The notes under the pieces are model-generated. The model was not told the DNA's origin. It saw nothing but the letters and a program-made list of their open reading frames with translations, and searched no databases. Source: Aquipseudomonas alcaligenes (GTDB taxonomy: Bacteria; Pseudomonadota; Gammaproteobacteria; Pseudomonadales; Pseudomonadaceae). Taken from it: a DNA stretch of 64,000 nt. Shown here in pieces: positions 33,604 through 43,199 of this stretch. Positions within the stretch are counted from its first letter, which is position 1; the number at the start of each line of letters is the position of its first letter. The position numbers and the translations under genes are program-made. Location: NCBI RefSeq assembly GCF_003205495.1, contig NZ_QJRX01000004.1, positions 310,764 to 374,763 on the forward strand. The letters are read 5' to 3'.

Positions 33604-35298
33604 TCACTGGCCGAAGATATTGTTCCAGGCGCGCTTGAGCGGGTTGCTCTGACGCTCCTGCTCCTCGCGCGCGGCCCGGTCGGCGGCCGCACGCGCACTG
33701 GCGGCACGGGCCTCGGCGAGCAGTTGCTGGTGCTCGCCGTGCATCCTCAGCAGCTCGGCATTCTGCGGCTCGGCCTCGAGGCCGCGCTCGATCATGGCCA
33801 GGGCGCCGGGGAAGTCGCCACGCCGGTAGGCGCCTTTGGCCAGGTCGCGGTACAGCAGGGCCACGCGATTGAGGCCGGCCAGGGCATCGGCGTTGTCCGG
33901 CGCCCAGCCGAGGATCTGCCGGTAATAGTGCACGGCGCTGTCTTCGGCAGGCAGCAGCAGGCGCTTGTCGGCGATGCTGCGTTCGGCCAGCTGCAGATAA
34001 CGGGCGATGCGCGCGGCCAGCACGCGTTGCAGGCCATCGAGGGCGGCCGCGTGCTGCGGGTCGATCAGCAGTGCCTGGCGGAAATAGTGGTCGGCGTTGT
34101 CCCCGGCCGGCTCGGTCAGCAGGCCGTCGGCCAGGCGCTGCTCGGCCTTCTGCAGGAGCGCGCCGATGCGCACCTCGCGGATGCGCTGCAGACCGGCCAG
34201 GGCCTCGTCGCTGCCGGCGTCGATGGCCAGCACCTGGTTGAAGTAGTGCTCGGCACTGTCCTGCGCCGGCTCGCTCAGCTGGCCGACGGCGAAGCGCTGC
34301 TCGGCCTGCTCGAGCAGCGCGGCGATCTGCCGCTGCTGCTGGATATACAGGCCGGCCGAAACCAGGGTACCGAGCAGCACCAGCACGCTCAGCACCACCA
34401 GCAGCGGCATGGCCGAACGGCGCTTGCGCGGCTTCTGCGCCACGGCTGCCGCCTCGGGCAGCGGCAGTGCCGGGCGCAGCTGGGTCTGTTCCAGGTCGCT
34501 CAGCTCCACCTCGTCCAGTGCGGCGAGCAGCGCGCGGCAGTCGGCGAAGCGCTCCTCGGGCTGCTTCGCCAGCATGCGTGCGAGCACGCCACGGAAGGCA
34601 CCCAGGCTATCGGGCAGAGGTGGCGGCTCCATCTGCACGTGGTTGACCACGGTCTGGGTGTAGTTGCCGCCGCGATAGGGGTTGTTGCCGGTGAGCATCT
34701 CCAGAAGGATCACACCCAGGCTGTAGATGTCGCTGCGCGCGTCCAGGGGCTGGCATTGGGCCTGCTCCGGGCTGCTGTAGGCCGGGCTGCCGACGGCCAC
34801 GCCGAACTGGGTCAGCTCGCTGTCGATGTCCACATCCTTGGCCACGCCGAAGTCGGTGAGCACGGCGGTACCGTCGCCGCGGAAGAGGATGTTGGCCGGC
34901 TTCACATCGCGGTGCACCAGGCCCTTGTCATGGACCACGGCCAGGCCGCTGGCGACCTGGCGGACGATCTGCAGGGCACGCTCGGGAGCGAACAGCTCGC
35001 CCTTGTGCCGGGCCAGGTCGCCGCCGGGGAGGAACTCCATGGCCAGGTAGTGGCGGCCATCGGCCAGCTGGTCGATATCGTGGATGGTGATGATCGACGG
35101 ATGATTGAGCGAGGCGACTATGTGCGCTTCCTTGACGAAGCGCTGGCTGAAGGTCTGGTCCTCGGCACTGCGCAGCACCTTGATCGCCACCTTTCGATGC
35201 AGCGACTCCTGGGTGGCGAGGAAGACTTCGGCCATGCCGCCCTTGCCCAGCTGGCCGTGCACGCGATAACCGGGAATTTCAAGCAAAGTGTCGCTCAT
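33604..35298 (-). CDS. Transmembrane Ser/Thr protein kinase with C-terminal tandem repeats
   Basis: 564 residues, ATG at 35298. Residues about 10-265 are a Hanks-type kinase: Gly-rich loop LGKGGMAEV, K40 in VAIK, E57, catalytic loop HRDVKPAN (D131, N136), D149 in DFG, and SPAYSSPEQ. One membrane helix (about 297-319). The C-terminal ~245 residues contain at least three tandem ~48-residue TPR-like repeats built on AEQR...EPAxDSAxHYFxQxLxIDPxxxxALxGL. Located 17 bp after the phosphatase gene and 16 bp before the FHA gene, in one operon. It resembles Stk1/PpkA-type kinases that often sit in type VI secretion clusters, but none is present here. Confidence 0.92.
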   Translation of the reverse strand: MSDTLLEIPGYRVHGQLGKGGMAEVFLATQESLHRKVAIKVLRSAEDQTFSQRFVKEAHIVASLNHPSIITIHDIDQLADGRHYLAMEFLPGGDLARHKGELFAPERALQIVRQVASGLAVVHDKGLVHRDVKPANILFRGDGTAVLTDFGVAKDVDIDSELTQFGVAVGSPAYSSPEQAQCQPLDARSDIYSLGVILLEMLTGNNPYRGGNYTQTVVNHVQMEPPPLPDSLGAFRGVLARMLAKQPEERFADCRALLAALDEVELSDLEQTQLRPALPLPEAAAVAQKPRKRRSAMPLLVVLSVLVLLGTLVSAGLYIQQQRQIAALLEQAEQRFAVGQLSEPAQDSAEHYFNQVLAIDAGSDEALAGLQRIREVRIGALLQKAEQRLADGLLTEPAGDNADHYFRQALLIDPQHAAALDGLQRVLAARIARYLQLAERSIADKRLLLPAEDSAVHYYRQILGWAPDNADALAGLNRVALLYRDLAKGAYRRGDFPGALAMIERGLEAEPQNAELLRMHGEHQQLLAEARAASARAAADRAAREEQERQSNPLKRAWNNIFGQ

Positions 35299-35315
35299 GG
35301 GATCTGCGTCGATGG

Positions 35316-36098
35316 TTAGTGCTTGCGCGATTGCAGCCAGCGGCTGATGAAGTTGCGCGGCCGGGCGTCGGTTGCCGCCGTGTCGGCCAGGCTGCGGCCC
35401 AGCACGATGCAGGAGATATTGTCTCTGCCGCCCTGCTGGTTGGCCAGCCCCACCAGCCGCTCGACCAGTTCGTCGAGGGTCGCGGCCGCGGCGCAGAGTG
35501 CCAGGATCTGCTCATCCTCCAGCTCGCCACTGAGGCCGTCGCTGCACAGCAGCAGCAACTCGCCGGGCGCCAGGCTGCCCTGTACGCGGCCGACCTCCAG
35601 GGCCTGCACGTCCTGCCCCAGGCACTGGGTGACGATGTTGCGCCGCGGATGCTGGCGGGCCTGCTCGGCGCTCATCTCGCCGGCGTCGATCATCGCCTGC
35701 ACCCAGCTGTGGTCACGGGTCAGGCGCTCGATGCCGTCCAGGCTGATGCGGTAGGCGCGGCTGTCGCCGACCCAGGCCACCTCGAAGTCCGCCTCGGCGA
35801 TGCGCACGGCCACCAGGGTGCTGCCCATGCGCCGCCCGCCCTCCTCCTGCACCGCAGCGAGAATGGCCCGGTTGGCGGCGTGGATGGCCTGTTCCAGGTC
35901 ACTGCCGGTCTCGATCGCCTGCTGCAATTGTTCCAGGGCCAGGGCGCTGGCGACTTCGCCGCACTGGTGTCCGCCCATGCCATCGGCCACCGCCCACAGG
36001 CCGAGTCGCGGCTGGCACAGCACGGCGTCCTCGTTGTGCGCACGCACCCGCCCCGCGACGCTCTGCGCCGCATACACCAGGAACTGCTCGGTGAGCAC
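35316..36098 (-). CDS. PP2C-family Ser/Thr phosphatase
   Basis: 260 residues. The start is GTG at 36096-36098, with GAGG about 10 nt upstream. PP2C motifs: HNEDAVL (about 21-27), VADGMGGHQCGEVAS (D39), WVGDSRAYRI, LTRDHSW, SDGLSGELEDEQI and GGRDNISCIVLG. The metal-binding aspartates are all present. It reverses phosphorylation by the adjacent kinase. It is the first gene of the phosphatase-kinase-FHA operon. Confidence 0.92.
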   Translation of the reverse strand: MLTEQFLVYAAQSVAGRVRAHNEDAVLCQPRLGLWAVADGMGGHQCGEVASALALEQLQQAIETGSDLEQAIHAANRAILAAVQEEGGRRMGSTLVAVRIAEADFEVAWVGDSRAYRISLDGIERLTRDHSWVQAMIDAGEMSAEQARQHPRRNIVTQCLGQDVQALEVGRVQGSLAPGELLLLCSDGLSGELEDEQILALCAAAATLDELVERLVGLANQQGGRDNISCIVLGRSLADTAATDARPRNFISRWLQSRKH

Positions 36099-36266
36099 TG
36101 CTGATTACCTCGCTTGTTGCACTGGCGTGCATGATGCTGCGCCGCGCCCCGCCTGTCAGCCCGAGGCGGTGGAACTGTTAAGCAGTCGAGCCTGGCCAGC
36201 GCCGTGCCACGATTGGCAGGCACGTAGCGATCGGTATGATGCGGCGCTTTTCGGGATGCCGTATCC

Positions 36267-36956
36267 ATGCCCATGCGCTGTGCCCTGCTGTTGTTCTGCT
36301 GTTTCGCCCTGTCCGCCCTCGCCGCCCCACCGCGCACCTTCAGCGAAGCCAAGAAGATCGCCTGGCGGCTCTATGCCCCGCAGTCGCTGGAGTTCTATTG
36401 CGGCTGCCGCTATAGCGGCAAGCGGGTCGACCTGCACAGCTGCGGCTACCGGCCGCGCAAGAACCCGCAGCGCGCCGCCCGCATCGAATGGGAACACCTG
36501 GTACCGGCCTGGGTCATCGGCCACCAGCGCCGCTGCTGGCAGCAGGGCGGGCGCGCGCACTGTGCCCGCCACGACGCGACCTTCCGCCAGGCCGAGGCGG
36601 ACCTGTTCAACCTGGTGCCGAGCATCGGCGAGATCAACGGCGACCGCAGCAACCTGCCCTTCGCCTGGCTGCCACAGCAGCCGAGCCAGTATGGCGCCTG
36701 CCCGATGGTGGTAGACTTCGAGGCCGGCAAGGCGATGCCGCGCCCGCGGGTACGCGGCATGATCGCGCGCACCTACTTCTACATGAGTCAGCGTTATGGC
36801 CTGCGCCTGTCGAGGCAGGAACGCCAGCTGTTCACGGCTTGGAGCCGGCACTACCCGGTGCAGCCCTGGGAGCGCCAACGCAACCAGCGCATTGCCTGCA
36901 TCATGGGCTGGGGCAACCCTTTCGTCGGCGCCGTCGACCTGCGCCGCTGCCCCTGA
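36267..36956 (+). CDS. endA: Endonuclease I (periplasmic/secreted)
   Basis: 229 residues, ATG at 36267 (a second ATG two codons later). Signal peptide MRCALLLFCCFALSALA. Endonuclease I features: SLEFYCGCRYSGKRVDLHSCGY, IEWEHLVPAWVIG (catalytic His in EWEHLVP), QAEADLFNLVPSIGEINGDRSNLPF, and paired Cys residues for disulfides. The enzyme cleaves double-stranded DNA outside the cytoplasm. It is monocistronic and divergent from the phosphatase operon. Confidence 0.93.
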   Translation: MPMRCALLLFCCFALSALAAPPRTFSEAKKIAWRLYAPQSLEFYCGCRYSGKRVDLHSCGYRPRKNPQRAARIEWEHLVPAWVIGHQRRCWQQGGRAHCARHDATFRQAEADLFNLVPSIGEINGDRSNLPFAWLPQQPSQYGACPMVVDFEAGKAMPRPRVRGMIARTYFYMSQRYGLRLSRQERQLFTAWSRHYPVQPWERQRNQRIACIMGWGNPFVGAVDLRRCP

Positions 36957-37135
36957 AAGCCCGCCGTTTACCGGAAAAAAGCAGAAATCATTAGGCGATT
37001 GGGCCCTTTCCCTGTAGTGTGATCGGACTGTGCTGCATGTGTCATGGCTCCGACCCTCGGTTTCTTCGCTCTTTGCACTCAGTCATGGTCTGGGCAGTTC
37101 CAGCGCCATGTTCACTTTGTTCAAGGAGACATCCC

Positions 37136-37345
37136 ATGTCCGTACGTCAAACCGGCACCGTCAAGTGGTTCAACGATGAGAAAGGCTTCGGCTTCATCAC
37201 TCCGGAAAGCGGCGCCGACCTGTTCGTGCACTACCGCTCCATCCAGAGCAGCGGCTTCAAGAGCCTGAAGGAAGGCCAGCAGGTTTCCTTCATCGCCGTT
37301 CAAGGCCAGAAAGGCATGCAGGCTGACGAAGTTCAGGTCATCTGA
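37136..37345 (+). CDS. Cold-shock domain protein
   Basis: 69 residues from ATG at 37136 with AAGGAG upstream. RNP1 (KGFGFITP) and RNP2 (LFVHY) are present: [25 protein letters not shown]. The replacement HYRSIQ (usual HFSAIQ) is common in pseudomonads. Binds single-stranded nucleic acid as an RNA chaperone. The ~180-nt upstream region may hold a long leader, as for other csp genes. A terminator follows. Confidence 0.95.
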   Translation: MSVRQTGTVKWFNDEKGFGFITPESGADLFVHYRSIQSSGFKSLKEGQQVSFIAVQGQKGMQADEVQVI

Positions 37346-37363
37346 TCTTCTCGCCCGTAAAGG

Positions 37364-37388
37364 AACCGGCCTACGGGCCGGTTTTTTT
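37364..37388 (+). terminator. Terminator after cold-shock gene
   Basis: AACCGGCC and GGCCGGTT form an 8-bp stem with a short TACG-like loop and a T7 run. Confidence 0.92.
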
Positions 37389-37435
37389 ATCCCCGCCATT
37401 TCGCTCAGTCATCCAACGATTCCTCAGGGGGAACC

Positions 37436-37618
37436 ATGCGCGTCAAGAAGTCCACCCAGCAGCCCAAGCCACAACCGGCCGTGGAAACCCGCGAATCCCT
37501 CGAAGCGCAAGTCGCCGCCTTCCTCAACTCCGGTGGCGAGATCCAGCAGATCGCCAAGGGCGTCAGCGGCCAGACCTGGGGCACCCCCAGCCGCCAGATC
37601 ACCCTGGGCAAGAAATAA
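37436..37618 (+). CDS. Small hypothetical protein
   Basis: 60 residues from ATG at 37436 with an AGGGGG site. Basic N-terminus MRVKKSTQQPKPQP, then a helical part ESLEAQVAAFLNSGGEIQQIAKG and the end QTWGTPSRQITLGKK. No domain recognised. Good codon use and a position between the cold-shock terminator and the diguanylate cyclase gene support a real short gene. Confidence 0.7.
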   Translation: MRVKKSTQQPKPQPAVETRESLEAQVAAFLNSGGEIQQIAKGVSGQTWGTPSRQITLGKK

Positions 37619-37717
37619 TACTGGCACTTTGCCTAGCAGTTCCTTGCCGATTGATTCAAAGCGCTGCATCCTTGACCGCATAACAACAAGCGGAGCCCAA
37701 GGCCCGAGAAAGCGCTG

Positions 37718-38746
37718 ATGTTCAAGCGACTGCGCAACAACTTCCAGCTGTCCATCATCACCCTGATGGGCATCATCGGCGTGCTCGGCATCACGCCCTA
37801 TGCCATCTATCGCCTGCTGCAGGGCAATTACCTGGTAGGCATCGCCGATACCATCATAGTGCTGTCGACCCTGGCCGCCGTGCTCTACGCCTGGCGCACC
37901 GGCGACACGGAAAAACCCGGCCTGTACCTGGCCGGAGTCTTCTCCGTGGGCGCCACGCTGATCGCCATCAACCTGGGGGTCAACGGCCTGTTCTGGATCT
38001 ACCCACTGATCCTCTTCAACTTCTTCATGGTCTCGCCGGGCAAGGCGATAGTCGCCACCCTGCTGGTGCTGGCCGGCCTGGTCGGCCACGCGCTCTGGGT
38101 GCCCGGCAGCGTGTTCGACAGCCACTACCAGATGGTCTCCTTCCTGGTGACCAACGCCATGGCCGGCGTGCTGACCTTCATCTTCGCCTACCGCACCCGC
38201 ACCCAGCGCGACCAGCTACAACTGCTGGCCATCCAGGACCCGCTCACCGGGGCGCGCAACCGCCGGGCGATGAACGAGGAACTGAAGATCGCCGTCGCCA
38301 GCAAGCGCCGTCACGGACGCCCCTATGGCGTGCTGGCGATGGACCTGGACCACTTCAAGCAGATCAACGACCTCTATGGCCACCACGCCGGCGACCAGGT
38401 ACTGGTGGACTTCGTCCAGCTGATCAAGGCCGGCTCGCGCCAGGAAGACCGACTGTTCCGCTTCGGCGGCGAGGAGTTCCTCCTGCTCCTGCCGGACAGC
38501 GATGCCAAGGGTCTGGAAGCCGCGGCGCGGCACCTGCTGCAGAGCGTGCGCAACAACCTGCGCGGCCCCGGCGGGGCGGTGACGGTATCCATCGGCGGCG
38601 CCCTGCTGCGCCAGGACGAGCCCTGGAGCCTGTGGCTGCAGCGCGCCGACCAGTGCCTGTACCGGGCCAAGAGCGAGGGGCGCGACCGCATCATCATCGA
38701 CGACGGCCGGACCAGCCCGGCTGGCCTGGACCTGACTACACTGTAG
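37718..38746 (+). CDS. Membrane diguanylate cyclase (GGDEF)
   Basis: 342 residues, ATG at 37718. The N-terminal ~155 residues contain five or six membrane helices with no known sensor signature. The GGDEF domain follows (about 170-335): DPLTGARNRRAMNEEL, MDLDHFKQINDLYGHHAGDQVL, and the intact active site GGEEF (250-254). An RxxD inhibitory site, RQED (241-244), lies five residues before it, so product inhibition is expected. It should make c-di-GMP. It is co-directional with the next gene 53 bp downstream. Confidence 0.92.
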   Translation: MFKRLRNNFQLSIITLMGIIGVLGITPYAIYRLLQGNYLVGIADTIIVLSTLAAVLYAWRTGDTEKPGLYLAGVFSVGATLIAINLGVNGLFWIYPLILFNFFMVSPGKAIVATLLVLAGLVGHALWVPGSVFDSHYQMVSFLVTNAMAGVLTFIFAYRTRTQRDQLQLLAIQDPLTGARNRRAMNEELKIAVASKRRHGRPYGVLAMDLDHFKQINDLYGHHAGDQVLVDFVQLIKAGSRQEDRLFRFGGEEFLLLLPDSDAKGLEAAARHLLQSVRNNLRGPGGAVTVSIGGALLRQDEPWSLWLQRADQCLYRAKSEGRDRIIIDDGRTSPAGLDLTTL

Positions 38747-38799
38747 AGGTCAACCACGACCGCTCGGGGGAACCGGTCCGCAACGATGGGAGGTGTGCC

Positions 38800-39354
38800 A
38801 TGAACCGGCATTACTACATCAGCGACAACCTGGACGACCTGGAGAAGCTGGAAAGCGAGCTCGAAGCCGGTGGCATCGCCACCGAGCAGATTCATGTGTT
38901 GAGCGAGCGGGACGCGGAAGTGGAGCAGCACCATCTGCACGACGTGCCCTCGATACTCAAGCAGGACATCGTCCACTCCGGGCGCATCGGCAGCCTGGTC
39001 GGGCTGGCGCTGGCCGCACTGGCGCTGTTGCTGGCCTGGCTGAACGACTGGACCAACAGCCCGGCAGGCTGGATTCCCTTCCTCTTCCTCGCCGCCGCCC
39101 TGTTCGGCTTCAGTCTCTGGGAAGGCAGCCTGTTCGGCCTGCAACGCCCCAACGAAGTCTTCCGCCGCTTTGCCGACAGGCTGCACGAAGGCAAGCACCT
39201 GTTCTTCGTCGATGTCAGCACGGCCCAGGAGCCCATCCTCAACCAGACGATCGCCCGGCACCCGCGCCTGGAGCTGGCCGGCACCGGCCAGGCCAGCCCC
39301 GGCTGGGCCGTCAGCCTGCAGCATCGCCTGCACCAGCTGCGCAAAATGATGTGA
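38800..39354 (+). CDS. Membrane protein of unknown function
   Basis: 184 residues from ATG at 38800, preceded by GGGAGG. Residues 1-60 form a soluble alpha/beta part (NRHYYISDNLDDLEKLESELEAGGIATEQIHVLSE), then two membrane helices (about 70-85 and 90-110), then a second soluble part (FADRLHEGKHLFFVDVSTAQEPILNQTIARHP). I recall such proteins in many pseudomonads carrying a mistaken label (NAD/FAD-utilising enzyme). Function unknown; it may be linked to the cyclase upstream. Confidence 0.75.
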   Translation: MNRHYYISDNLDDLEKLESELEAGGIATEQIHVLSERDAEVEQHHLHDVPSILKQDIVHSGRIGSLVGLALAALALLLAWLNDWTNSPAGWIPFLFLAAALFGFSLWEGSLFGLQRPNEVFRRFADRLHEGKHLFFVDVSTAQEPILNQTIARHPRLELAGTGQASPGWAVSLQHRLHQLRKMM

Positions 39355-39416
39355 ACCAAGGCTAGACTGACTCTGGCGGCCTTGGGCCGTACAGACCCCA
39401 AGGCCCGTCAGAGCTC

Positions 39417-40169
39417 ATGAGAATTTTCCCGCAAGCGCTGGCGGCACTTCTGCTGCTATGCGCCGGAACTTCAAGCGCCGCACCGCTGAAACTGGTGACC
39501 GGTGATCAGTACCCACCCTTCACCGGGCAGGCACTGCCCAATGGCGGCATGCTCACCGAGCTGGTCCTGCTGGCGTTGCACGAGGCGGACCAGCAGCCCC
39601 AGCTGGCCTGGCTGCCCTGGAAACGCGGCTACCAGGCCACGCTCAAGGGTCAGTTCGACGCCACCTTCCCCTATCTGCCTTCGGCGGAGCGCGAGGCCGA
39701 ATTCTTCTACTCCGCAGCGCTCTACGAAACCACCCAGAAAGTCTTCAGCCGCAGCGACCAGCCCCTGGAGCCTGACCAGCTGAGTGACAAGCGCCTGTGC
39801 CTGCCGCTCGGCTGGCAACCGCCAAAGCCCCTGCTGCCACTGCTGCAGTCAGGTCGCCTGCAGCGCCATGAGCCTCAGGACCTCAGCACCTGCGCCAGGC
39901 TGATCGCCCTGGGCCGCGACGACTTCTTCGTGGCCGACGACCTGCTCGGCCAGCGCGCCATCCGCCAGGCCGGCCTGGGCGTCGATGCACTGCGCGAATC
40001 CCGGGCGACCCTGGCGCGCAACAGCCTGCACCTGATCGTGCCGCGCAATCGCCCGGGGGCCAGGGAGCTGATCGCGCAGTTCGACGCGGCGCTACGCCGG
40101 CTGCGCGACAACGGCACCTATGCGCGCATCCTGCGCAGCCACCGCGAACACGCGCTCAACGCGCACTAG
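39417..40169 (+). CDS. Periplasmic substrate-binding protein (SBP_bac_3-like), orphan
   Basis: 250 residues, ATG at 39417. Signal peptide MRIFPQALAALLLLCAGTSSA. Family 3 binding-protein fold: LKLVTGDQYPPFTGQALPNGGMLTELVLLAL, WLPWKRGYQATLKGQFDATFPYLPSAERE, then lobe 2 with DDFFVADDLLGQRAI and a C-terminal helix LRRLRDNGTYARILRSH. No transporter genes nearby. It could feed a shared permease or act as a sensor. It ends 3 bp from the convergent pdxJ stop. Confidence 0.85.
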   Translation: MRIFPQALAALLLLCAGTSSAAPLKLVTGDQYPPFTGQALPNGGMLTELVLLALHEADQQPQLAWLPWKRGYQATLKGQFDATFPYLPSAEREAEFFYSAALYETTQKVFSRSDQPLEPDQLSDKRLCLPLGWQPPKPLLPLLQSGRLQRHEPQDLSTCARLIALGRDDFFVADDLLGQRAIRQAGLGVDALRESRATLARNSLHLIVPRNRPGARELIAQFDAALRRLRDNGTYARILRSHREHALNAH

Positions 40170-40172
40170 ACC

Positions 40173-40919
40173 TCAACCACGCGCGGCAGCCGCGACGATC
40201 AGTTGCTTCATCTCGGCCACCGCCCCCTTGAAACCGACGAACAGGGCATGAGCGACGATGGCATGACCGATGTTCAGCTCGTGCACCCCGGCAATCGCCG
40301 CCACCGGCTCGACGTTGTGGTAGTGCAGGCCGTGGCCGGCATTGACGATCAGGCCATGGGCCAGGCCGCAGGCCACGCCATCGCGGATGCGTGCCAGCTC
40401 ACGAGCAGCCTCCTCGGGCGTGTGCGCATCGGCATAGCGACCGGTGTGCAGTTCGATGGCCGGCGCACCGATGCGCCGGGCCGCCTCGATCTGCCGCTCC
40501 TCGGCATCGATGAACAGCGACACCTCGCAGCCGAGCCTGGCCAGGCGCTGCACCGCCGCCTGGATACGCGCCTCCTGGCCGGCCACATCCAGACCACCCT
40601 CGGTGGTCAGCTCCTGGCGGGTCTCGGGCACCAGGCAGACGTGTTCGGGACGGATGCGCTCGGCAAAGTCGAGCATGAAGTCGGTGACCCCCATCTCGAA
40701 GTTCATGCGCGTCTGCAGCACTTCCTTGAGCAGCAGCACGTCGCGCTCCTGGATGTGTCGGCGATCTTCGCGCAGGTGCACGGTAATGCCGTCGGCGCCG
40801 GCCTCCTCGGCATCCAGGGCGGCCTTGACCGGGTCCGGGTAGCGGGTGCCGCGGGCCTGGCGCAGGGTGGCGACGTGGTCGATGTTGACGCCGAGGAGGA
40901 TACGGTTGGCTTCAGTCAC
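40173..40919 (-). CDS. pdxJ: Pyridoxine 5'-phosphate synthase
   Basis: 248 residues. Start is GTG at 40917-40919 (AAGGA upstream), overlapping the end of recO by 8 bp. PdxJ hallmarks: [56 protein letters not shown], and [12 protein letters not shown]. It condenses 1-deoxyxylulose 5-phosphate with 3-amino-2-oxopropyl phosphate to make pyridoxine 5'-phosphate. Last gene of the lepA-to-pdxJ block. Confidence 0.97.
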   Translation of the reverse strand: MTEANRILLGVNIDHVATLRQARGTRYPDPVKAALDAEEAGADGITVHLREDRRHIQERDVLLLKEVLQTRMNFEMGVTDFMLDFAERIRPEHVCLVPETRQELTTEGGLDVAGQEARIQAAVQRLARLGCEVSLFIDAEERQIEAARRIGAPAIELHTGRYADAHTPEEAARELARIRDGVACGLAHGLIVNAGHGLHYHNVEPVAAIAGVHELNIGHAIVAHALFVGFKGAVAEMKQLIVAAAARG

Positions 40920-41610
40920 GGGCAGGTTCCTTGAGAGTCATGAAGAGTTCGCGGCTGACCAGGGGTCGACCGCCCAGATGGGGGGCCAGGGCCTGGCGCA
41001 TCAGGCGCTTGGCCGCAGCCAGGGCGCCGGCGGCGCTCCAGTCGGCCTCGGCCATGGCCAGCAGATCTGCCCCCTGGAACAGGCCAGGCTGCAGCTGGCC
41101 CACCGGCTCCAGGCCAGCGTCCGGCAGCAGGCGATAGAGGCCATCAGGGGCAATCGGCTGGCCGGCGATATCGACATCCAGGGCGAAACCATAGCCCAGC
41201 TCGTCCAGCAGACGCCATTCGAAGGCGCGCAGCAGCGGCTCCAGCGGCGGATCGGCGGCCAGCGCCTGGAGGGTCAGGGCATAGTGATCGAACAGGGCGG
41301 GATGGGCATCCTCGGCCGGCAACAGGCGCAGCAGCAGCTCGTTCAGGTACATGCCGCTGTACAGGGTCTGCCCCTGCAGCCAGTGCGCGATGCCGGAAGC
41401 CTCCAGGCGGGCGACGTTCTTCAGTTCGCCGCGCCCGCGCAGCTCCAGCTCCAGCGGAGCGAAAGGTCGCGCCAGGCTGCCGGCCTTGCCCCGCGCAGCG
41501 CGCAGCACGGCGCGCAGGCGCCCCTCGGGCGTGAGGAAGTCGACCAGCGCGCTGGTTTCCTTGTAGGGCCGGCTGTGCAGGACGAAGGCCGGAAGCGCGC
41601 CGGAGAGCAT
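40912..41610 (-). CDS. recO: DNA repair protein RecO
   Basis: 232 residues, ATG at 41610. N-terminal OB fold ([34 protein letters not shown]) and a helical C-terminal domain ([43 protein letters not shown]). The zinc-binding Cys residues found in some RecO are absent, as in other gammaproteobacteria. RecO helps RecR load RecA on SSB-coated DNA. It starts 4 bp after the era stop and overlaps pdxJ. Confidence 0.95.
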   Translation of the reverse strand: MLSGALPAFVLHSRPYKETSALVDFLTPEGRLRAVLRAARGKAGSLARPFAPLELELRGRGELKNVARLEASGIAHWLQGQTLYSGMYLNELLLRLLPAEDAHPALFDHYALTLQALAADPPLEPLLRAFEWRLLDELGYGFALDVDIAGQPIAPDGLYRLLPDAGLEPVGQLQPGLFQGADLLAMAEADWSAAGALAAAKRLMRQALAPHLGGRPLVSRELFMTLKEPARD

Positions 41611-41614
41611 GGGG

Positions 41615-42517
41615 TCAGAAGTCGGTGTAGCCCAGCGACCGCAGGGCGCGCTCGTCGTCGGACCAGCCGCCCTTCACCTTGACCCAGAGGTTGAGCATCA
41701 CCTTGGAGTCGAACATGGTTTCCATGTCCTTGCGCGCCTCCTGACCGATGCGTTTGATGCGCTCGCCCTTGTCACCGATGATGATCTTTTTCTGCCCGTC
41801 GCGCTCTACCAGAATCAGACCGTGGATGTGCAGGATGCGGCCCTCCTGCTTGAACTCCTCGATTTCCACGGTGATCTGGTACGGCAACTCGGCGCCGAGC
41901 TGGCGCATGATTTTCTCGCGGATCAGCTCGGCGGCGAGGAAGCGGCTGGAGCGATCGGTAATCTGGTCTTCCGGGTAGAAGTGCTCGGATTCCGGCAGAT
42001 TCTCGGCGACCAGGCGCTCCAGGGTATCCAGGTTCTGCCCATGCAGGGCGGAGATGGGCACCACCTCGGCCTGCGGCAGCTGCGAGGCCAGCCACTCGAG
42101 ATGCGGCAGCAACTCGCTCTTGTCTTCCAGGCGGTCGGCCTTGTTCACCGCCAGCAGGATCGGGCACTTCACGTGCTGGACCTTCTCCAGCACCAACTGA
42201 TCCTCGTCGGTCCAGCGGGTACGGTCGACCACGAACACCACCACGTCGACGTCCTTGAGGGCGGTCGAGGCGCTGCGGTTCATGTAGCGATTGAGTGCCT
42301 TGTCGTTGTGCTTGTGCAAACCGGGCGTATCGACATAGACGGCCTGCACCTCGCCCTCGGTCTTGATGCCGAGCATGTTGTGGCGGGTGGTCTGCGGCTT
42401 GCGCGAGGTGATCGCCAGCTTCTGCCCGAGGATATGGTTGAGCAGGGTCGACTTGCCCACATTGGGGCGACCGACGATGGCGACATAGCCACAACGGCTC
42501 ACGGGTGCATCAGTCAT
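41615..42517 (-). CDS. era: GTPase Era
   Basis: 300 residues from ATG at 42517, overlapping the end of rnc by 8 bp, the classical rnc-era arrangement. GTPase motifs: [12 protein letters not shown] (G1), DTPGLHK (G3), NKADRLEDK (G4), and SALHGQN (G5). C-terminal KH domain with [24 protein letters not shown] and [11 protein letters not shown]. Era binds 16S rRNA and guides 30S maturation. Confidence 0.98.
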   Translation of the reverse strand: MTDAPVSRCGYVAIVGRPNVGKSTLLNHILGQKLAITSRKPQTTRHNMLGIKTEGEVQAVYVDTPGLHKHNDKALNRYMNRSASTALKDVDVVVFVVDRTRWTDEDQLVLEKVQHVKCPILLAVNKADRLEDKSELLPHLEWLASQLPQAEVVPISALHGQNLDTLERLVAENLPESEHFYPEDQITDRSSRFLAAELIREKIMRQLGAELPYQITVEIEEFKQEGRILHIHGLILVERDGQKKIIIGDKGERIKRIGQEARKDMETMFDSKVMLNLWVKVKGGWSDDERALRSLGYTDF

Positions 42518-43199
42518 GACTGTTCTCCACACCCAGCGCCACCAGCGCGGCGGCGGCGGCGACCTGCTCGGCGATGCGCCGGCTGGCGCCCTGCCCCTGG
42601 GTCTTGTCATTCAATAGGGCCACTTCGCACTGGACGAAGAAGGTACGGCAATGCGGTTCGCCCTGGATATCCACCACCTCGTAGCGCGGCAGCTCGACGG
42701 CGCGCGACTGGAGGAACTCCTGCAGGCGGGTCTTGGGATCCTTGTTGGTATCGACCAGGGTCAGGCTGTCCAGTTCGTTGGCCAGCCAGGCCAGCACCCG
42801 CTCGCGCGCCACATCCATGCCGGCATCCAGGTAGATGGCGCCGATCAGCGCCTCGAGGGCGTCGGCGAGGATCGACTCGCGACGGAAACCGCCACTTTTC
42901 AGCTCACCCGAGCCCAGGCGCAGGTATTCGCCCAGCTCGAAACCGCGAGCCAGCACGGCCAGGGTCTCGCCCTTGACCAGCCGCGCACGCAGACGCGATA
43001 GCTGGCCCTCGCGCGCCTGCGGGAAACGCTCGAACAGCGCCTCGCCGGCCACGAAGTTGAGAATGGCGTCGCCGAGGAACTCCAGGCGCTCGTTGTTGCG
43101 CCCGGCAAAGCTGCGATGGGTCAGGGCCAGGAGCATCAGCTCCTGGTTCTGGAAACTATGGCCGAGCTGGCGCTCGAGGCGGGAGAGGGACTGGCTCAC
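42510..43199 (-). CDS. rnc: Ribonuclease III
   Basis: 229 residues, ATG at 43199. Signature [15 protein letters not shown] with the acidic catalytic residues, then [15 protein letters not shown]; the C-terminal double-stranded RNA binding domain is [23 protein letters not shown] ... [16 protein letters not shown]. Processes rRNA precursors and double-stranded RNAs. Overlaps the DUF4845 gene by 4 bp and era by 8 bp. Confidence 0.98.
   Translation of the reverse strand: MSQSLSRLERQLGHSFQNQELMLLALTHRSFAGRNNERLEFLGDAILNFVAGEALFERFPQAREGQLSRLRARLVKGETLAVLARGFELGEYLRLGSGELKSGGFRRESILADALEALIGAIYLDAGMDVARERVLAWLANELDSLTLVDTNKDPKTRLQEFLQSRAVELPRYEVVDIQGEPHCRTFFVQCEVALLNDKTQGQGASRRIAEQVAAAAALVALGVENSHD

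Noticed and set aside
32736..36098. Type VI secretion cluster
   Set aside because: Kinase, phosphatase and FHA proteins are present but no tss, hcp, vgrG or clpV gene is found on either side.
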